From positions 1 through 29,836 of IMG/VR virus record IMGVR_UViG_3300020438_000179: a stretch of 29,836 bases of DNA; one strand, written 5' to 3'. Source of the stretch: a virus. Numbering within the stretch: the stretch's first letter is position 1; each line of letters begins with the position of its first letter. The position numbers and the translations under genes are program-made. This document shows, piece by piece, positions 16,901 to 24,000 of the stretch. A model generated the notes under the pieces. The model did not search any database. It was not told the origin of the DNA and saw only the letters and a list, made by a program, of their open reading frames with translations.

Positions 16901-19395
16901 CATTTGACCAAGCAATAGGTATTCACTCAGTTAGTGGTAATGTTATTACCCTTCAAGTTGGTGTTTCTACTGATACCAGTGAGCATCGTTATGATATTAT
17001 GGCAGGTCATGAAGCAACTGATGCGGTCATCAGTGGTGGTGCTTATGCACATACATTCCAAAGTGCTTTATCTGGCGCAGTTCAGTATGGTGGAAACTAC
17101 CCTCATAGTTTTGTAAGTTCTGCTGCTAACCCACTTCGCATTGATACATGGGCAGGTACTGCATTGACTCCAACAAATGCTGTATACAATCCTATTTCTG
17201 GAGTTCTACAATTTACAGTTCCTAATCATGGATTAGTGAAACCAGAAAACTTTAAGTTGTCAGGTATTGGTGTTACTTGTGTATATGGTGCTAAATCATA
17301 TCCAAGTGGTGTTCAGGGTTACTTCTACACAGTAAGAGAATCTATCAACTCAACTAAGTTTACTACTACAGTTGGAATGTCTACTGTTTCTCATCAATAT
17401 GTGAGTGGTGGTGAAGTTAGAACAGGTATTACTACTAATATATTCCCAGATTATGATCAACAATTGGATGTAACTACTATTCTTTCAACTAAGAAATTTA
17501 GAGTTAATGCTGGTCCAAGTACTATCCCACATTCATATGTAACTGGTGGTACTGCTTCTCCTTACTATGATTTAACATTTGGATCTGGATATACAACAGA
17601 TCTTGGTACAATTACTGCTATAGGAGCATCTGATTCTGTTGGATCTGGTGCAAATATTACTGCAGTAGTGGGTGCTGGTGGATCATTAATATACACTCTT
17701 GTAAATGGTGGCGCAAATTATACTGAAGATACAGTTATTAATACATTGCAACCATCTGGTGAACTTCTAAGTATTGAAGGTAAGTTTAGATTAGGACTTG
17801 GAAATACTACAACTACTGGTGTTGGATGTTCTATTACTGTTGACATCGTAGGATTAACTACAAATTATGTTGGATATTCTACCTCACCAGAATTTGAATT
17901 ATTTGAAGTTTCTAAATGGAACTTAGCAAAAGCTGGATATGGATTTAAGAAAGGTGATAAGTTTGGTGTAGCTGGTCTATCAACAGATCCTAATGCAGGT
18001 GATCTATTCATGCCATTTGAAATTGAAGTTATTGATATATTCAATGATGATATATCAGCTTGGCAGTTTGGTAATTTAGATTATATTGATAATATTAGAC
18101 CTTTCCAAGATGGTGAAAGACGGAGATATCCTCTTTATTATCAAAATCAGTTAATTAGTTTTGAGATTGATAATAACGATCCAGATTCTAGACAGATCGA
18201 TCTTGCACCTGTTCTTTTGATATTTGTTAATGGTGTTCTTCAAGAACCAAATAAGCATTATACATTCAATGGTGGAACTTCGGTTAGTTTTGAAACTGCT
18301 CCAACTGTAAATGACGATGTATTCATATTCTTCTATAGAGGAACAATTGGTACAGATAGTATGTTATTTGATGTTAACGAACTTATTAAAGAAGGTGATT
18401 CAGTCGAATTGTTTAAGAGTTCTGAACTTGAAAGAAACAATGTTGTAAAAGATAATAGTAATTTTGCACAAAGAGAAGCTCGAATTGTTAGTAGAATTGC
18501 TACAGCATCTGTTGTAGAAACACCATTCTATCAAGGTGGTGGTGTTAATAATAATGATTATAAACCATTAAGATGGAATAAGCAAAAAATTGATAAAGTT
18601 TTTGCTGGTGGATTAGTTTCTAAAGCAAGAGATTCTCAGGAAGCACAGATCTATCCAAATGCTAATGTTATTGCATCTTATGCATCAACTGATACATCGT
18701 TATTCGTTGATCATACAGAATACTTTAGAGATCTTGATGGTCAATTAACTGATGATTTTGGACTTTATGTTTATGGTGTTGGTGTTGGTACAACTGCACA
18801 AGCAGGGGTTAACTGGGAGATTTGGAATGATATTGATCCTTTGAATACCGATGTTAAGGGATATACTGGTTTAATTACTGGTATTACAACTTCTGTTGGT
18901 ATTGGTACTGATCTTGCAATTGTATTCCAATTAGACACTAACAACTTAGTTAATAGTGAAAATGCTTCATTCGTTCAAGACTTTAAAGAAGGATATCCAT
19001 TTAAAGTCTACGCATCAGGAGTGACACCTGCTGCTGGAGTGATAACTAGTACTGATACACATGATTCTGATAGTATTGGTATTAGTACCTTTGAAGTTGA
19101 TAATATATACTATGCACATTCACTATCATGGGACGGAAGTGCTAGAACAGGTGTTATAACCTGCAATATCCATTCTGGAACTGATATAACTGGATTAGTT
19201 GGTGTTGGATCAACTACTCATCCTGCAGCGAGATTTACATGGGGACGCTTCTCTTCAGCATTAAGAGATGCCAATTACCCAGTTTCTCTAACAGCTAAAG
19301 GACTTGATTATAATCATGACTTGGACAAGTGGCCAATTGTACAAAGGCGCAATATTGGTCTTAGAAATACTGGAGCCTTCAATAAAACCTTATAA
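4981..19395 (+). CDS. 7: Giant gp7-like baseplate wedge/virion structural protein
   Basis: This single unbroken frame gives 4804 residues, over four times T4 gp7 (1032). The first ~340 residues (A-V-A-E-N-P-L-L-E-N-F-L at about 27-38, then helices and D-E-S-F-K-I-L-F-K-A-L-F-G) are the conserved N-terminus of cyanophage gp7-type proteins, which should anchor it in the wedge between gp6 and gp8. The rest is a chain of beta-rich modules. It includes an E-I-I-T-Y-T/R-G module (about 79-140, again 3124-3192), many G-x-G-Y glycine modules, a YHYH-like domain (1262-1380), a repeat array with periodic F-x-C (3391-3939, 4066-4144), three G-G-x-Y-x-H-x-F motifs (3954, 4021, 4038), and near the C-terminus an F-V-N-G-V-L-Q-E-P segment with an F-F-Y-R-G-T turn. 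The protein is probably displayed on the baseplate periphery. The gp7 identity rests on the N-terminus and the position between genes 6 and 8. The function of the large extension is unknown. Confidence 0.8.
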   Translation: MIETYSPLSSRVKTYQVVADQTPEFAVAENPLLENFLEQYYISQDYQGGPVDIGENIDQYIKLDNLTKDVISGIVSTSSDIDVTDDTITVATNTKGFPSEWGLLKIDDEIITYTGVTENSFTGCIRGFSGITTYHAEQDVKNLKWTDSIAASHVSGSSIQNLSALFLQEFYDKLKAQYSPGLEGVQLSPTLDVNNFVKEARSLYESKGTDESFKILFKALFGLEPKINDLEKYLIKPSYANYLRRQSFAVQVVSGDPNKLVGQTLYQDNEIGNLLVNQASGPISEVVQIRDDYYRISVFIGYDDRDLIQGSFVVPGRTQAIGTIGLGATVITVDSTIGFGQTGIIEVGVSTETDYQQLTYTEKTINQFIGVTTTTKDISSTKNIFTPTIVYGYEDNDISKPVNMKITGVLSKFDSLEDLYGLSETSKINVKNLGRFITNPQIGKTFEQIFFNSWVYNTSTRYLIDDLTGSTFTLLGEIEKSSLKVGDRIELLIRNTETVVATELIVTYVNTTNNSISVSGTFTTTAGLSYDIRRIQEKAISSIVPIVGGQNQILSSVSNTYILDKKYSESSKKEGFVASNSIPSYSIDTDKVHATLTNPSVSGGSWDGYQTLTNKYTTISFPQNVPFRTGEEIAYVPVGSTTPIGGLTADSYFVEVLAQKNKIKLYPSRSFIPSGIAVEFSPPDTLTGSHDFVRVEQARKSIFPARTLKRFILDQDLTKGTQQKTTSERTLDGNTGMLINGVEITNYKSDKYIYYGPLNSLDIVNAGTEYDVLNPPSISIEDNNTGINTAYGKLSIGGSITDVLIDPVDFEVKKVISIDIHGGNGSDAKAQAVTELNYRLFTFNAKSFYNGGNIDALDGKGGRFIMDKPHYYKSGDRVVYSANNNNVVGLHTAAAVGVDTSLVEGQSYYVGVTSATIFKLYRTKSDAVSGIANTVGFGTTATDLNSGIHQFRDYHTKRRISRVNMLDGGSGYTNKTISVLPTGISTSRDFIEFDNHGFENGQVVHYGISTSVSASPITGLAVTSQYQILTLDENRFRLCYSGIATTRIPDKTNYKNKEYVRFTGIGTGYQHFSYPPVTVDVNVITDSDTPVVLESNPIVRGKVVGTVLYDKGRDYGSNIINFEKAPSVNVNYGAFGQIGLIVVNGRIIDAFVQSRGSNYDGPPDLTVVGVGSAFGAKLRAVMDGSEISSVIVLSSGVGYASSTTSVQVKAPGDAATLSTRVRLLVANKVETSGTSNGDYLTPVDGGLAVESVAYGATVRNAFGDNGGGHSPIVGWAYDGNPIYGAYGLTDVDNIQSTSKRMSSSYRLDSSKVYNRPSLSEYEAGFFVEDYYYDSNGDLDEHNGRFTKTPDFEEGIYAYFATIDINSTPQFPYYIGDTFRGFPLTVNTVAGEKIKQSNYDFENSNLVRNTFPYKMFGDGVSYDFVYQPYKQIPNVATPNRINIGSVESLNITSPGTGYTIGAKINFIDDGTGGSGASAFVNLLQGKDINKIDTTFEQYTNVVFEWRNNKVIGHFDPNHSLNLNDYVQVAGLSTSINKLNNSHTISSLNISSTLLEDGFVGVTTDIRVQYIPPTVSTGATIGFSTLTPSSVGIGTTVQIGQETARILNIFKDDGVLRIRRSSGVATSGIIGLGVSYYADEIEIPLVTDKFESTPNRKIYFNAEESVGIGTTVGQTITRNYQYIGVTKSRSLKTQEIYLKEHGLKTNDVLNYTKAPSGTTLGIKTDGIGNTFNIPSIVYAVRKTEDTIGVKTTKTSNDVFFVVGGGDYNDALFEVVPSKQVTGNVEKITSTIQTAENHELQNNDNIQLIVQPGLSTGIGTTTFATVKVIDDYLIINPLSVEPSGINTVNNRITAYQHNLITGDKVLYYGSNLPGGIYQREYYVVKIDDNTIQLANTLKETQGTPNVVDITGVGIGSWSINPINPQLRPFRSNDIIFDMSDPSLVDNNLKFYYDSNFFNEFVGSGTSLGFEIVGVSTLATVGVASTNPNSDSHPTITVKYSETSPKILYYSLFTNAGISTADDTVFNGSQIKYIDSSYTLDYPVTSIGDTTFTINLKYKPESLNYKSLDCKILEYTTTSSNVTGGISSTQIINPGLNYARLPGISSIGDRGINATVIAQSTEINKLDSLTVPDDVYGYPSDRTLQPDAFVPRVVNIDSFATIDEVKVIDGGKFYINAPSLVLFDKSDGSIIDSGLIVCELSDSAVTKATVSVPPIGLSNNDFGIAPIRNSNGISIINVQAAAGILTATITTPVLGYVTEPIVIGDKLLVEGIGYDAGSGDGYNSGDYKFVPFEVTDYNDAVNPREVTFNLNGISTNPGTGATVSFGFGQLTQANFLAQFEVVKGASKFIENEPFKRNNNPIADVALDFIDSNAAKIIVSGAEPLEINDILTGKLSGSSCRVIGIQEFNGSFDIASSVKTLVGWRDNVGIINDTNQVLPDNDYYQNLSYAIESPKTYEDLITYVNDIVHPSGLKNFANTEVIAKGQPGDTNIPAEDAGGLVLDFIGDPLRVDSIYPYDLARDFESQGNISKFIELRNTRLSDFILNKTNRVLNIDDISSKFVSNESNDLTDSRTVATYSGGRYFQRFLTQTVHQAEDPAKNHYQLNEFISVTVDESTYLLQKQDLTNWNQVVGLGTGYGTFDTNYSQALSQTQLIFRPNEPFDTDYEVKSLQTNFSDSLGVGSSAFGHFRLEGGNTQISAASTLGTSTTGNIFGISTTSSQAAIVQLLVIDEEGAKQVDYLEYALMHNGVDTYLTELAAFNSKQNLSGLSAPQFIGTVTSKIESGLVKFDFENGRTNTVNVKFKSTIVDPSTVGAANYRFKIPFTPDGTERTARLEVTSQAKSGIATVVGLTSITDLSVKSTIHVGYGETQSLHQVYLLSDPEKSMTFISETPLAAVGSTSGIGTFGSTYRSDGTYGLEFHPSVSGIVSVSAYNEVLYKDLDPNGTIEGIGELNYGEVYENVAQQIYLGINNRNVKSFDLNYNGIPIYARETNIADNTEINRSTGVFNQIHFFSNTEQLSYLPDSNLIGIGGSALIYSTGAGVTGYLPSTVYTIKDNNQQYRIALTENDAIAGLGVTFLEGTGTGNKHRFSMRKRDSKSMISISGLVQKPLSYTSINYDLNVPVSGFVTAFVLSGISSVTSGDLLKIEDEYSIVRTVGFGTTTIGPVVGIGTWTLVEVERGAVGTAATVHASGQTVRLFRGSFQILDSQIHFTQAPLGGDKGIVNSANLPYARASFGGRTFLRRDYEKNQIFDDMSESFDGLETTYPLTSIGVAVTGIGSTGGNGVLFINNIFQAPYSENNTSANFRIQDNPSAGIASVQFTGISSVGFETPIIDIGDINENQLPRGGVIISVASTPGRGYAPFVGAKVKPIINSYGVIQSIVGVPTTGSAVAISTATYNNITGIIEVTTLAPHNLKIEEPVKLEGLEFACSGYGNTLGITSFVYDHISGIATIITNAAHGFTDPNLIGIATGSLTFTCGMDSNATNHVYPRVGDPIHDKLLEVRAVTDNTFDVFVGITTNVGYTPTNAIYDANAGIMTMTIPNHNIMAGRSIKIKNSSLDFKCAMDGTSQTKSYPRSTDPVYDTAISVASTTATGIAITVGTSPIVNYDISTATYTPSTGFLSLDIGSHTLTEGTSIKLKTESLIFRCNTDSYISTHTYPRNIIDTQTVNGAVYDANAGIMTVTVVPGGRLIHDGDFIKFDNDSISFKCDMDGGTSTKTYPRSSDPVSGKWLPITGITTTSFSVEVGKSPIEPFGITSAVYDPTAGIVTATIGDHNFMTGVSIQISPESLSFRCGLDTYQSLHYYPRSSDPGFTTAVSIASTSANTISFQVLASQPSTNISTHHFVPHNGLTAESGTQYDGAVGVMTVRSANHGLTNGDWVLFDTGSVTFTCAKDDYSTTHAYPRETDPYSGKWTQVSHVTTNTFRVDVGISPDTSDHIFSSGVTGGITRSQIHGGGAYGHTFQAAGVGSMDQKRDRSFDQAIGIHSVSGNVITLQVGVSTDTSEHRYDIMAGHEATDAVISGGAYAHTFQSALSGAVQYGGNYPHSFVSSAANPLRIDTWAGTALTPTNAVYNPISGVLQFTVPNHGLVKPENFKLSGIGVTCVYGAKSYPSGVQGYFYTVRESINSTKFTTTVGMSTVSHQYVSGGEVRTGITTNIFPDYDQQLDVTTILSTKKFRVNAGPSTIPHSYVTGGTASPYYDLTFGSGYTTDLGTITAIGASDSVGSGANITAVVGAGGSLIYTLVNGGANYTEDTVINTLQPSGELLSIEGKFRLGLGNTTTTGVGCSITVDIVGLTTNYVGYSTSPEFELFEVSKWNLAKAGYGFKKGDKFGVAGLSTDPNAGDLFMPFEIEVIDIFNDDISAWQFGNLDYIDNIRPFQDGERRRYPLYYQNQLISFEIDNNDPDSRQIDLAPVLLIFVNGVLQEPNKHYTFNGGTSVSFETAPTVNDDVFIFFYRGTIGTDSMLFDVNELIKEGDSVELFKSSELERNNVVKDNSNFAQREARIVSRIATASVVETPFYQGGGVNNNDYKPLRWNKQKIDKVFAGGLVSKARDSQEAQIYPNANVIASYASTDTSLFVDHTEYFRDLDGQLTDDFGLYVYGVGVGTTAQAGVNWEIWNDIDPLNTDVKGYTGLITGITTSVGIGTDLAIVFQLDTNNLVNSENASFVQDFKEGYPFKVYASGVTPAAGVITSTDTHDSDSIGISTFEVDNIYYAHSLSWDGSARTGVITCNIHSGTDITGLVGVGSTTHPAARFTWGRFSSALRDANYPVSLTAKGLDYNHDLDKWPIVQRRNIGLRNTGAFNKTL
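5215..5400 (+). repeat. E-I-I-x-Y-T/R-G module, copy 1 (within the gp7-like gene)
   Basis: Residues about 79-140 of the giant protein run D-D-T-I-T-V ... L-L-K-I-D-D-E-I-I-T-Y-T-G ... F-T-G-C-I-R-G-F-S-G ... H. The pattern is a beta strand, then I-x-x-E-x-I-x-Y, a variable hairpin, and R-G followed by a T/S-rich turn and His. It recurs in the same protein (14350-14556) and in the DUF4815 protein (27105-27320). Similarity is at protein level only. Confidence 0.6.
8764..9120 (+). other. YHYH-like domain inside the gp7-like protein
   Basis: Residues 1262-1380 have the ordered signature of the YHYH family (PF14240-type): G-G-G-H-S-P-I-V-G-W-A-Y-D-G-N-P-I-Y-G at 1266-1284, a Y-x-L/acidic stretch, L-D-E-H-N-G-R-F-T-K-T-P (1338-1349), G-I-Y-A-Y-F (1354-1359) and F-P-Y-Y-I-G-D (1370-1376). 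The eponymous tetrapeptide appears here as Y-A-Y-F, so the central histidines are replaced. The family function is poorly known; here it would be a structural or ligand-binding module. This is recognised by motif order from memory, not by a search. Confidence 0.65.
14350..14556 (+). repeat. E-I-I-x-Y-T/R-G module, copy 2 (within the gp7-like gene)
   Basis: Residues about 3124-3192 carry G-D-L-L-K-I-E-D-E-Y-S-I-V, a long hairpin, then V-E-V-E-R-G-A-V-G-T-A-A-T-V-H-A-S-G. It is the second copy of the module seen near the N-terminus of the same protein. The R-G-x-x-G-T-x-A-x-x-H ending is clearer here. Confidence 0.6.
15151..17412 (+). repeat. Eight-unit degenerate repeat array with periodic cysteine
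   Basis: The units follow the pattern Y-D/N-x-x-x-G-I-x-T-x-T-(I)-x-x-H-x-x-x-x-G-x-S-I-K-x-x-x-x-S-L-x-F-x-C-x-x-D-x-x-x-x-x-x-Y-P-R-x-x-D-P, then a variable tail ending V-G-x-S-P. The unit cysteines fall at residues 3426, 3474, 3559, 3644, 3705, 3790, 3888 and 4100. Spacings are 85 for units 1-2, 2-3 and 4-5, but 61 between 3 and 4, where the tail segment is missing, and 98 between 5 and 6. The first and last units are degenerate. A separate segment with G-G-x-Y-x-H-x-F motifs (residues 3940-4050) interrupts the array before the last unit. Confidence 0.8.
16831..17112 (+). repeat. Three G-G-x-Y-x-H-x-F motifs
   Basis: Residues about 3951-4044 of the giant protein carry G-G-A-Y-G-H-T-F-Q, then G-G-A-Y-A-H-T-F-Q and G-G-N-Y-P-H-S-F (tyrosines 3955, 4022, 4040). 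Histidines are aligned in each copy. They lie between unit 6 and the last unit of the cysteine array. Short basic and acidic segments (K-R-D-R-S-F-D) separate the first two. Confidence 0.65.
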
Positions 19396-19398
19396 ATA
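19391..19398 (+). promoter_or_regulatory. T4-type late promoter TATAAATA over a stop codon
   Basis: Exact TATAAATA, followed by CC. The TAA at 19393-19395 inside it is the stop codon of the giant gene. It lies 34 bases before the gene 8 start (ATG 19433) and should give a leader of about 30 bases. It likely ensures gene 8 and DUF4815 transcription independently of the 14-kb upstream gene. Confidence 0.8.
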
Positions 19399-19432
19399 CC
19401 AAAATAGTAAGACCACTCATTAGAACATTGCA

Positions 19433-21010
19433 ATGGCAGCAATTATAACCGATCAATTTAGGATTATCAACGCTAATAACTTCATGGATGATGTTACTAG
19501 CGGAAATAACTCTTACTATGCTTTTCTTGGATTAGCAAATCCTACGGTATCGGGATTCGGAAGGACAGATACTTGGAATAGTACTACTGTTCAACCACCA
19601 TCACCTGTTGATAGTATCGATTACAATAACCATGTATACGATACTATGTTATTTGGAAGGAAAGTCTTTCCTGGTGATGTTAGAAGGTTGATTAGAAAAG
19701 TTACTTGGACTAAAGGTACATCATATGACATGTATCGTCATGACTATAGTACGACTAATCGTTCTCTAGTTTCTAACTCAAGTAGACTTTATTCCGCAAA
19801 CTACTATGTTATGAACAAAGACTATAGAGTCTATGTTTGTATTAATAATGGTTCTGCTGGTATTTCAACTATTGCTAGTGCATCTCTTGATGAACCTACA
19901 TTTACTGATCTTGAACCATCATCTGCTGGTGTAAGTGGTGACACTTACCTTTGGAAGTATATGTTCACAGTTCCCCCTGCGGATATTGTGAAATTTGACT
20001 CTACTGAATATATTGCGGTTCCTAATGAATGGGAAACCACTACTAATGCTGATGTTAAAGTTGTTAGAGAAAATGGAGATTCTGATACTAATAATAACCA
20101 AATTAAAGTAGTATCAATTGATGAGGCAGGAACAGGATATAGTTTTCTTTCCAGTCCTATTGAGGTTGATATTATTGGTGATGGTACTGGAGGTAAAGTT
20201 AGGATACTAACTAATACTCAAGGACAGGTTATTTCTTCCCAAGTTACTAATGGTGGAAAGGGTTATAGTTATGCTCGTGTTGATCTTTCTTCTATAAATG
20301 GTGCTGCTACCAAATTTGCTAAGTTATCACCTATTATTCCTCCTTCAAAGGGGCATGGTTTTAATGCTTATAAAGAATTAGGAACTGATAAAGTTTTAAT
20401 CTACACAAGATTTGATGCTTCATCATATGATTTTGCATCGGATACCAAATTTGCTCAAGTTGGATTGATTAGAAACCCAACTGCAATTGGTGTAGCTGGA
20501 ACTAATTACTTACAAACTTCCGAGTTTTCTGGATTGAAATCACTTAAATTTACTGGTGATACTACACAAGTTCTTGGTATTGGTACACAGATTGAGCAAA
20601 GTATTTCTGGAGTTGGTACTGCCAGAGGATATGTTGCTTCATATGATGTTGACACTAAAGTGATAAAGTACTTCCAAGATAGAAGTCTTTCTTATAATCA
20701 ATCAATATATGATACAACAGATAGTAAAGAAGTTAACGATCAAGCTCCTGTAATTAACTTCCAATCTGGTGCTTCTGCAGATTCAGTTACTAGCACTGCT
20801 TTTAGTGTTAGTGTAGATTCTACATTTAGTGGTATTTCAACAACTACACCTGCTGGTAAGGTTGTTGATTTAGGCGTTCAGTTTACAAATGGTATTGCTG
20901 AAGCTGAGATAAATAAGAGGAGTGGCGAGATCATCTACCTTGATAATAGACCTTCTATTACAAGAAATGTTCGTCAAAAAGAAGATATCAAAATCGTATT
21001 AGAATTCTAA
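19433..21010 (+). CDS. 8: Baseplate wedge subunit gp8, enlarged
   Basis: The product has 525 residues against 334 in T4. Both ends match T4 gp8 in order. The N-terminal third has D-T-W-N (about 43-46), Y-R-V-Y-V-C-I, and G-D-T-Y-L-W-K-Y-M-F-T-V-P-P followed by E-Y-I-A-V-P (about 191-196). The centre has F-A-Q-V-G-L-I-R-N-P (340-349). The C-terminus has G-E-I-I-Y-L-D-N-R-P and ends in V-L-E-F. Two insertions explain the extra length. One (residues ~199-300) has G-x-G-Y glycine modules like those of its giant neighbours, and one (~350-495) is Thr/Ser-rich. gp8 is a wedge dimer that in T4 contacts gp6, gp7 and gp10. It starts ATGGC without a ribosome site, behind a late promoter; the next gene follows after four bases. 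Confidence 0.88.
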   Translation: MAAIITDQFRIINANNFMDDVTSGNNSYYAFLGLANPTVSGFGRTDTWNSTTVQPPSPVDSIDYNNHVYDTMLFGRKVFPGDVRRLIRKVTWTKGTSYDMYRHDYSTTNRSLVSNSSRLYSANYYVMNKDYRVYVCINNGSAGISTIASASLDEPTFTDLEPSSAGVSGDTYLWKYMFTVPPADIVKFDSTEYIAVPNEWETTTNADVKVVRENGDSDTNNNQIKVVSIDEAGTGYSFLSSPIEVDIIGDGTGGKVRILTNTQGQVISSQVTNGGKGYSYARVDLSSINGAATKFAKLSPIIPPSKGHGFNAYKELGTDKVLIYTRFDASSYDFASDTKFAQVGLIRNPTAIGVAGTNYLQTSEFSGLKSLKFTGDTTQVLGIGTQIEQSISGVGTARGYVASYDVDTKVIKYFQDRSLSYNQSIYDTTDSKEVNDQAPVINFQSGASADSVTSTAFSVSVDSTFSGISTTTPAGKVVDLGVQFTNGIAEAEINKRSGEIIYLDNRPSITRNVRQKEDIKIVLEF

Positions 21011-21014
21011 ACCG

Positions 21015-24000
21015 ATGCCACAACAGACTAACCTGAATATAAGTCCGTATTACGACGATTTTGACAGGAGCACTAATTACCATAAAGTTCTGTTTAAACC
21101 AGGATTTCCTGTTCAAGCTAGAGAACTTACTAGTTTGCAATCTATTTTGCAAAACCAAGTTGAACAATTTGGTAGTCATGTTTTTAAAGAAGGATCTGTT
21201 GTTATTCCTGGTGGTGTAACTTATGATGGAAATTATTTTGCGGTTAGATTAGATCCTACACATTTAGGAACAGATGTTGAAGTTTATATAAAAAATCTTT
21301 TAGGAAAAAGAATTAAAGGGCAGTCTTCAGGCATTACTGCTAAAATTATCAATTGTGTTCTTGCTTCAACATCTATATCATCAGATCCAACATTATATGT
21401 AAAATACCTTTCTCCTGGTCCTAGTGGATCATTTGATTTTTTCAATGATTCAGAATTAATATTATTAGAAGAACCTGTTACTTATGGTAATACTACATTA
21501 AATACTGGTTCAACTATTGCATCTACTATTTCACAGGATTCTTGTCTTTCTGGTTCTGCAGTATCTGTCCAAAGTGGTGTATATTTTGTAAGAGGTGCTT
21601 TTGTAAGAGTTAATCAACAAACTCTTATTCTTGATCAATATGATAATAAACCATTTTATAGAGTTGGATTACAGGTAGTAGAAACGGCAGTTAATGCTAA
21701 AGTAGATCCAACATTATATGATAATGCTAAAGGATTTTCAAACTTTGCTGCTCCAGGTGCAGATAGATTAAAGATAGAACTTAAACTTGCGAAGAAATCA
21801 ACTAGTGATTTTGATGATACTGATTTTATTGAACTTATTAGAGTAAGAGCTGGTACTGTTGTAAAAGAAATTAATAGAACTAGTGAATATAATTTAATTA
21901 AAGATTATTTTGCTAAGAGGACATTTGATGAATCTGGAGACTATACAACAACTCCTTTCTTTATTAGTGTTCTTGATAGTTTAAATGATAGAATGGGTAG
22001 TGAAGGTATCTACTATGCTACTGAATCTACAAGACAAGGAAATACACCTAATGATGATCTTGCATGTGTCAGAGTCTCTCCTGGTACTGCTTATGTGAAA
22101 GGATATGAGTTTGAAACATTAGGGGAAACAATTGATTGTGAAAAACCCAGAACTACTTCGGATAAGATAGAAGAATCATTCTCATTCAGACTAGGTAATA
22201 GACTTAGATTGAATGGTGTTTCTGGAATTACTACATTTAGAAATACTATTGATTTACAAACTGGTATTAGTAGTGAGACAATTGGTGATGCTAAAGTTTA
22301 TAACTTTGGTTTAGTAGATTCTAAGTATAAGGATAATACAACTGAGTTTGATGCTTATTTGTATGATGTTCAATTATATACAAAATTATTGATTAATGCT
22401 AATGTATCTAATGATGAGGTTATACAGTCAGCTTTTGTTGAAGGTTCAGAAACTGGTGCTACAGGATATACAATAACTGCTGGTGCTGGTTCAAGTACTC
22501 TCACATTAACTCAAGTATCTGGTAAATTCCAACCAGGTGAAAAAATTACTTTTAAGAGTAACCAAAACTTATCTAGAATTGTTGATAAAGTAATTGCTTA
22601 TGATATGAATGATGTTGAAAATGTTCAACAAGCAAATACATTTTATGGTAAAAAGAAATTAGATCAAGTAGTTCCATATAATATTGGTGATTCTGATGTT
22701 CGTATAACCACTGGTGGTGTTTGCACTTCTACTGGTAAGACATTTGAGAGGTTTAAACCTGGTGATGTAATCATCTATTACAGGTCTAATCAATCTGTAC
22801 CTAATCGTAATGTTGTTAGTCTTGTTGCTAATGATGGTAGCAATATGACAGTTGTTGCATTGACTACTAATCCTAATTTGTTTACTGGAAGTCTTCCAGG
22901 TAGTACTTTTGAAGGTAGAATTTATAAAGGAGAGCAAAAATTAAGCAATGAAGAAAATGCTGGATTATATTTACCCCTTCCTAAGAAAGATATTGCAGAT
23001 ATTGATTTTACTGGGGCGCAACTTTACATTTCTGATCAAGTAACGGGTGAAGTAACTGATGCAAATGGAACTTTAGTTGTTAATACTAGTTCACTTAGCG
23101 TTGATGATTGTAACTTTGTATCATTTGATCAGGAAAGGTATCAAGTTCAGTATAATAGTGGTGTAGTTGCATCTGTTACTCAAGACCAAGTTACAGTAAC
23201 TGATGATGTTTTAACAATCAGTGGTTTAAACTTCTCACAAACTGGAGTGAGAGTTAATGTAACTGTTGCTAAAAGTAATATTAAAAATAAAGTTAAAGAA
23301 TATAAGAGAAGTCAAGAAATTGAAATAGTATATTCATCTAAAGATTTATCAGGATCTACTGCAAATAACACTATTGACGATGGATTGACCACTAGTGGTT
23401 TATATGGTATTAGAGTACAAGATGAAGAAATTTGTTTAAACTTCCCAGATGTATCAGAAGTTATAGCTGTTTATGAATCATTAGATAAGAATAAACCAAT
23501 TCTAGATCAATTGGTGTTTAGTTCTACTGATCCTATTTTCCAAAATGCAATTGTTGGAGAAACTATTGTAGGAGAAAATACAAATGCAGTTGCAAGAATA
23601 GTATCTGTCAATGCAGGTAGTAGCAGTATTAGTATTGTATATGAAACTACAGATAAATTCCAATTATTAGAAACTCTTTTATTCCAAGAATCTAATTCAA
23701 CTGCAACTCTCCAATCATCAATTCAAGGAAAGTATAATAATGTAACTGATGCATTTACTTTAGATAAGGGTCAAAGAGATCAGTTCTATGATTATTCTAG
23801 ATTATTAAGAGTTAATAATGGTTATATCCCATCTAGAAAACTTCTAGTTGTTTTGGATAGATACGACATACCAGCTGCAGATACTGGTGATATATTTACA
23901 GTTAATAGTTATGATGCTGATAGATTCAAAAAGAATGTTCCTACCATAGGTAAATCTGGAGTAAGAGCAACAGATACTCTTGATTTTAGACCTAGAGTTG

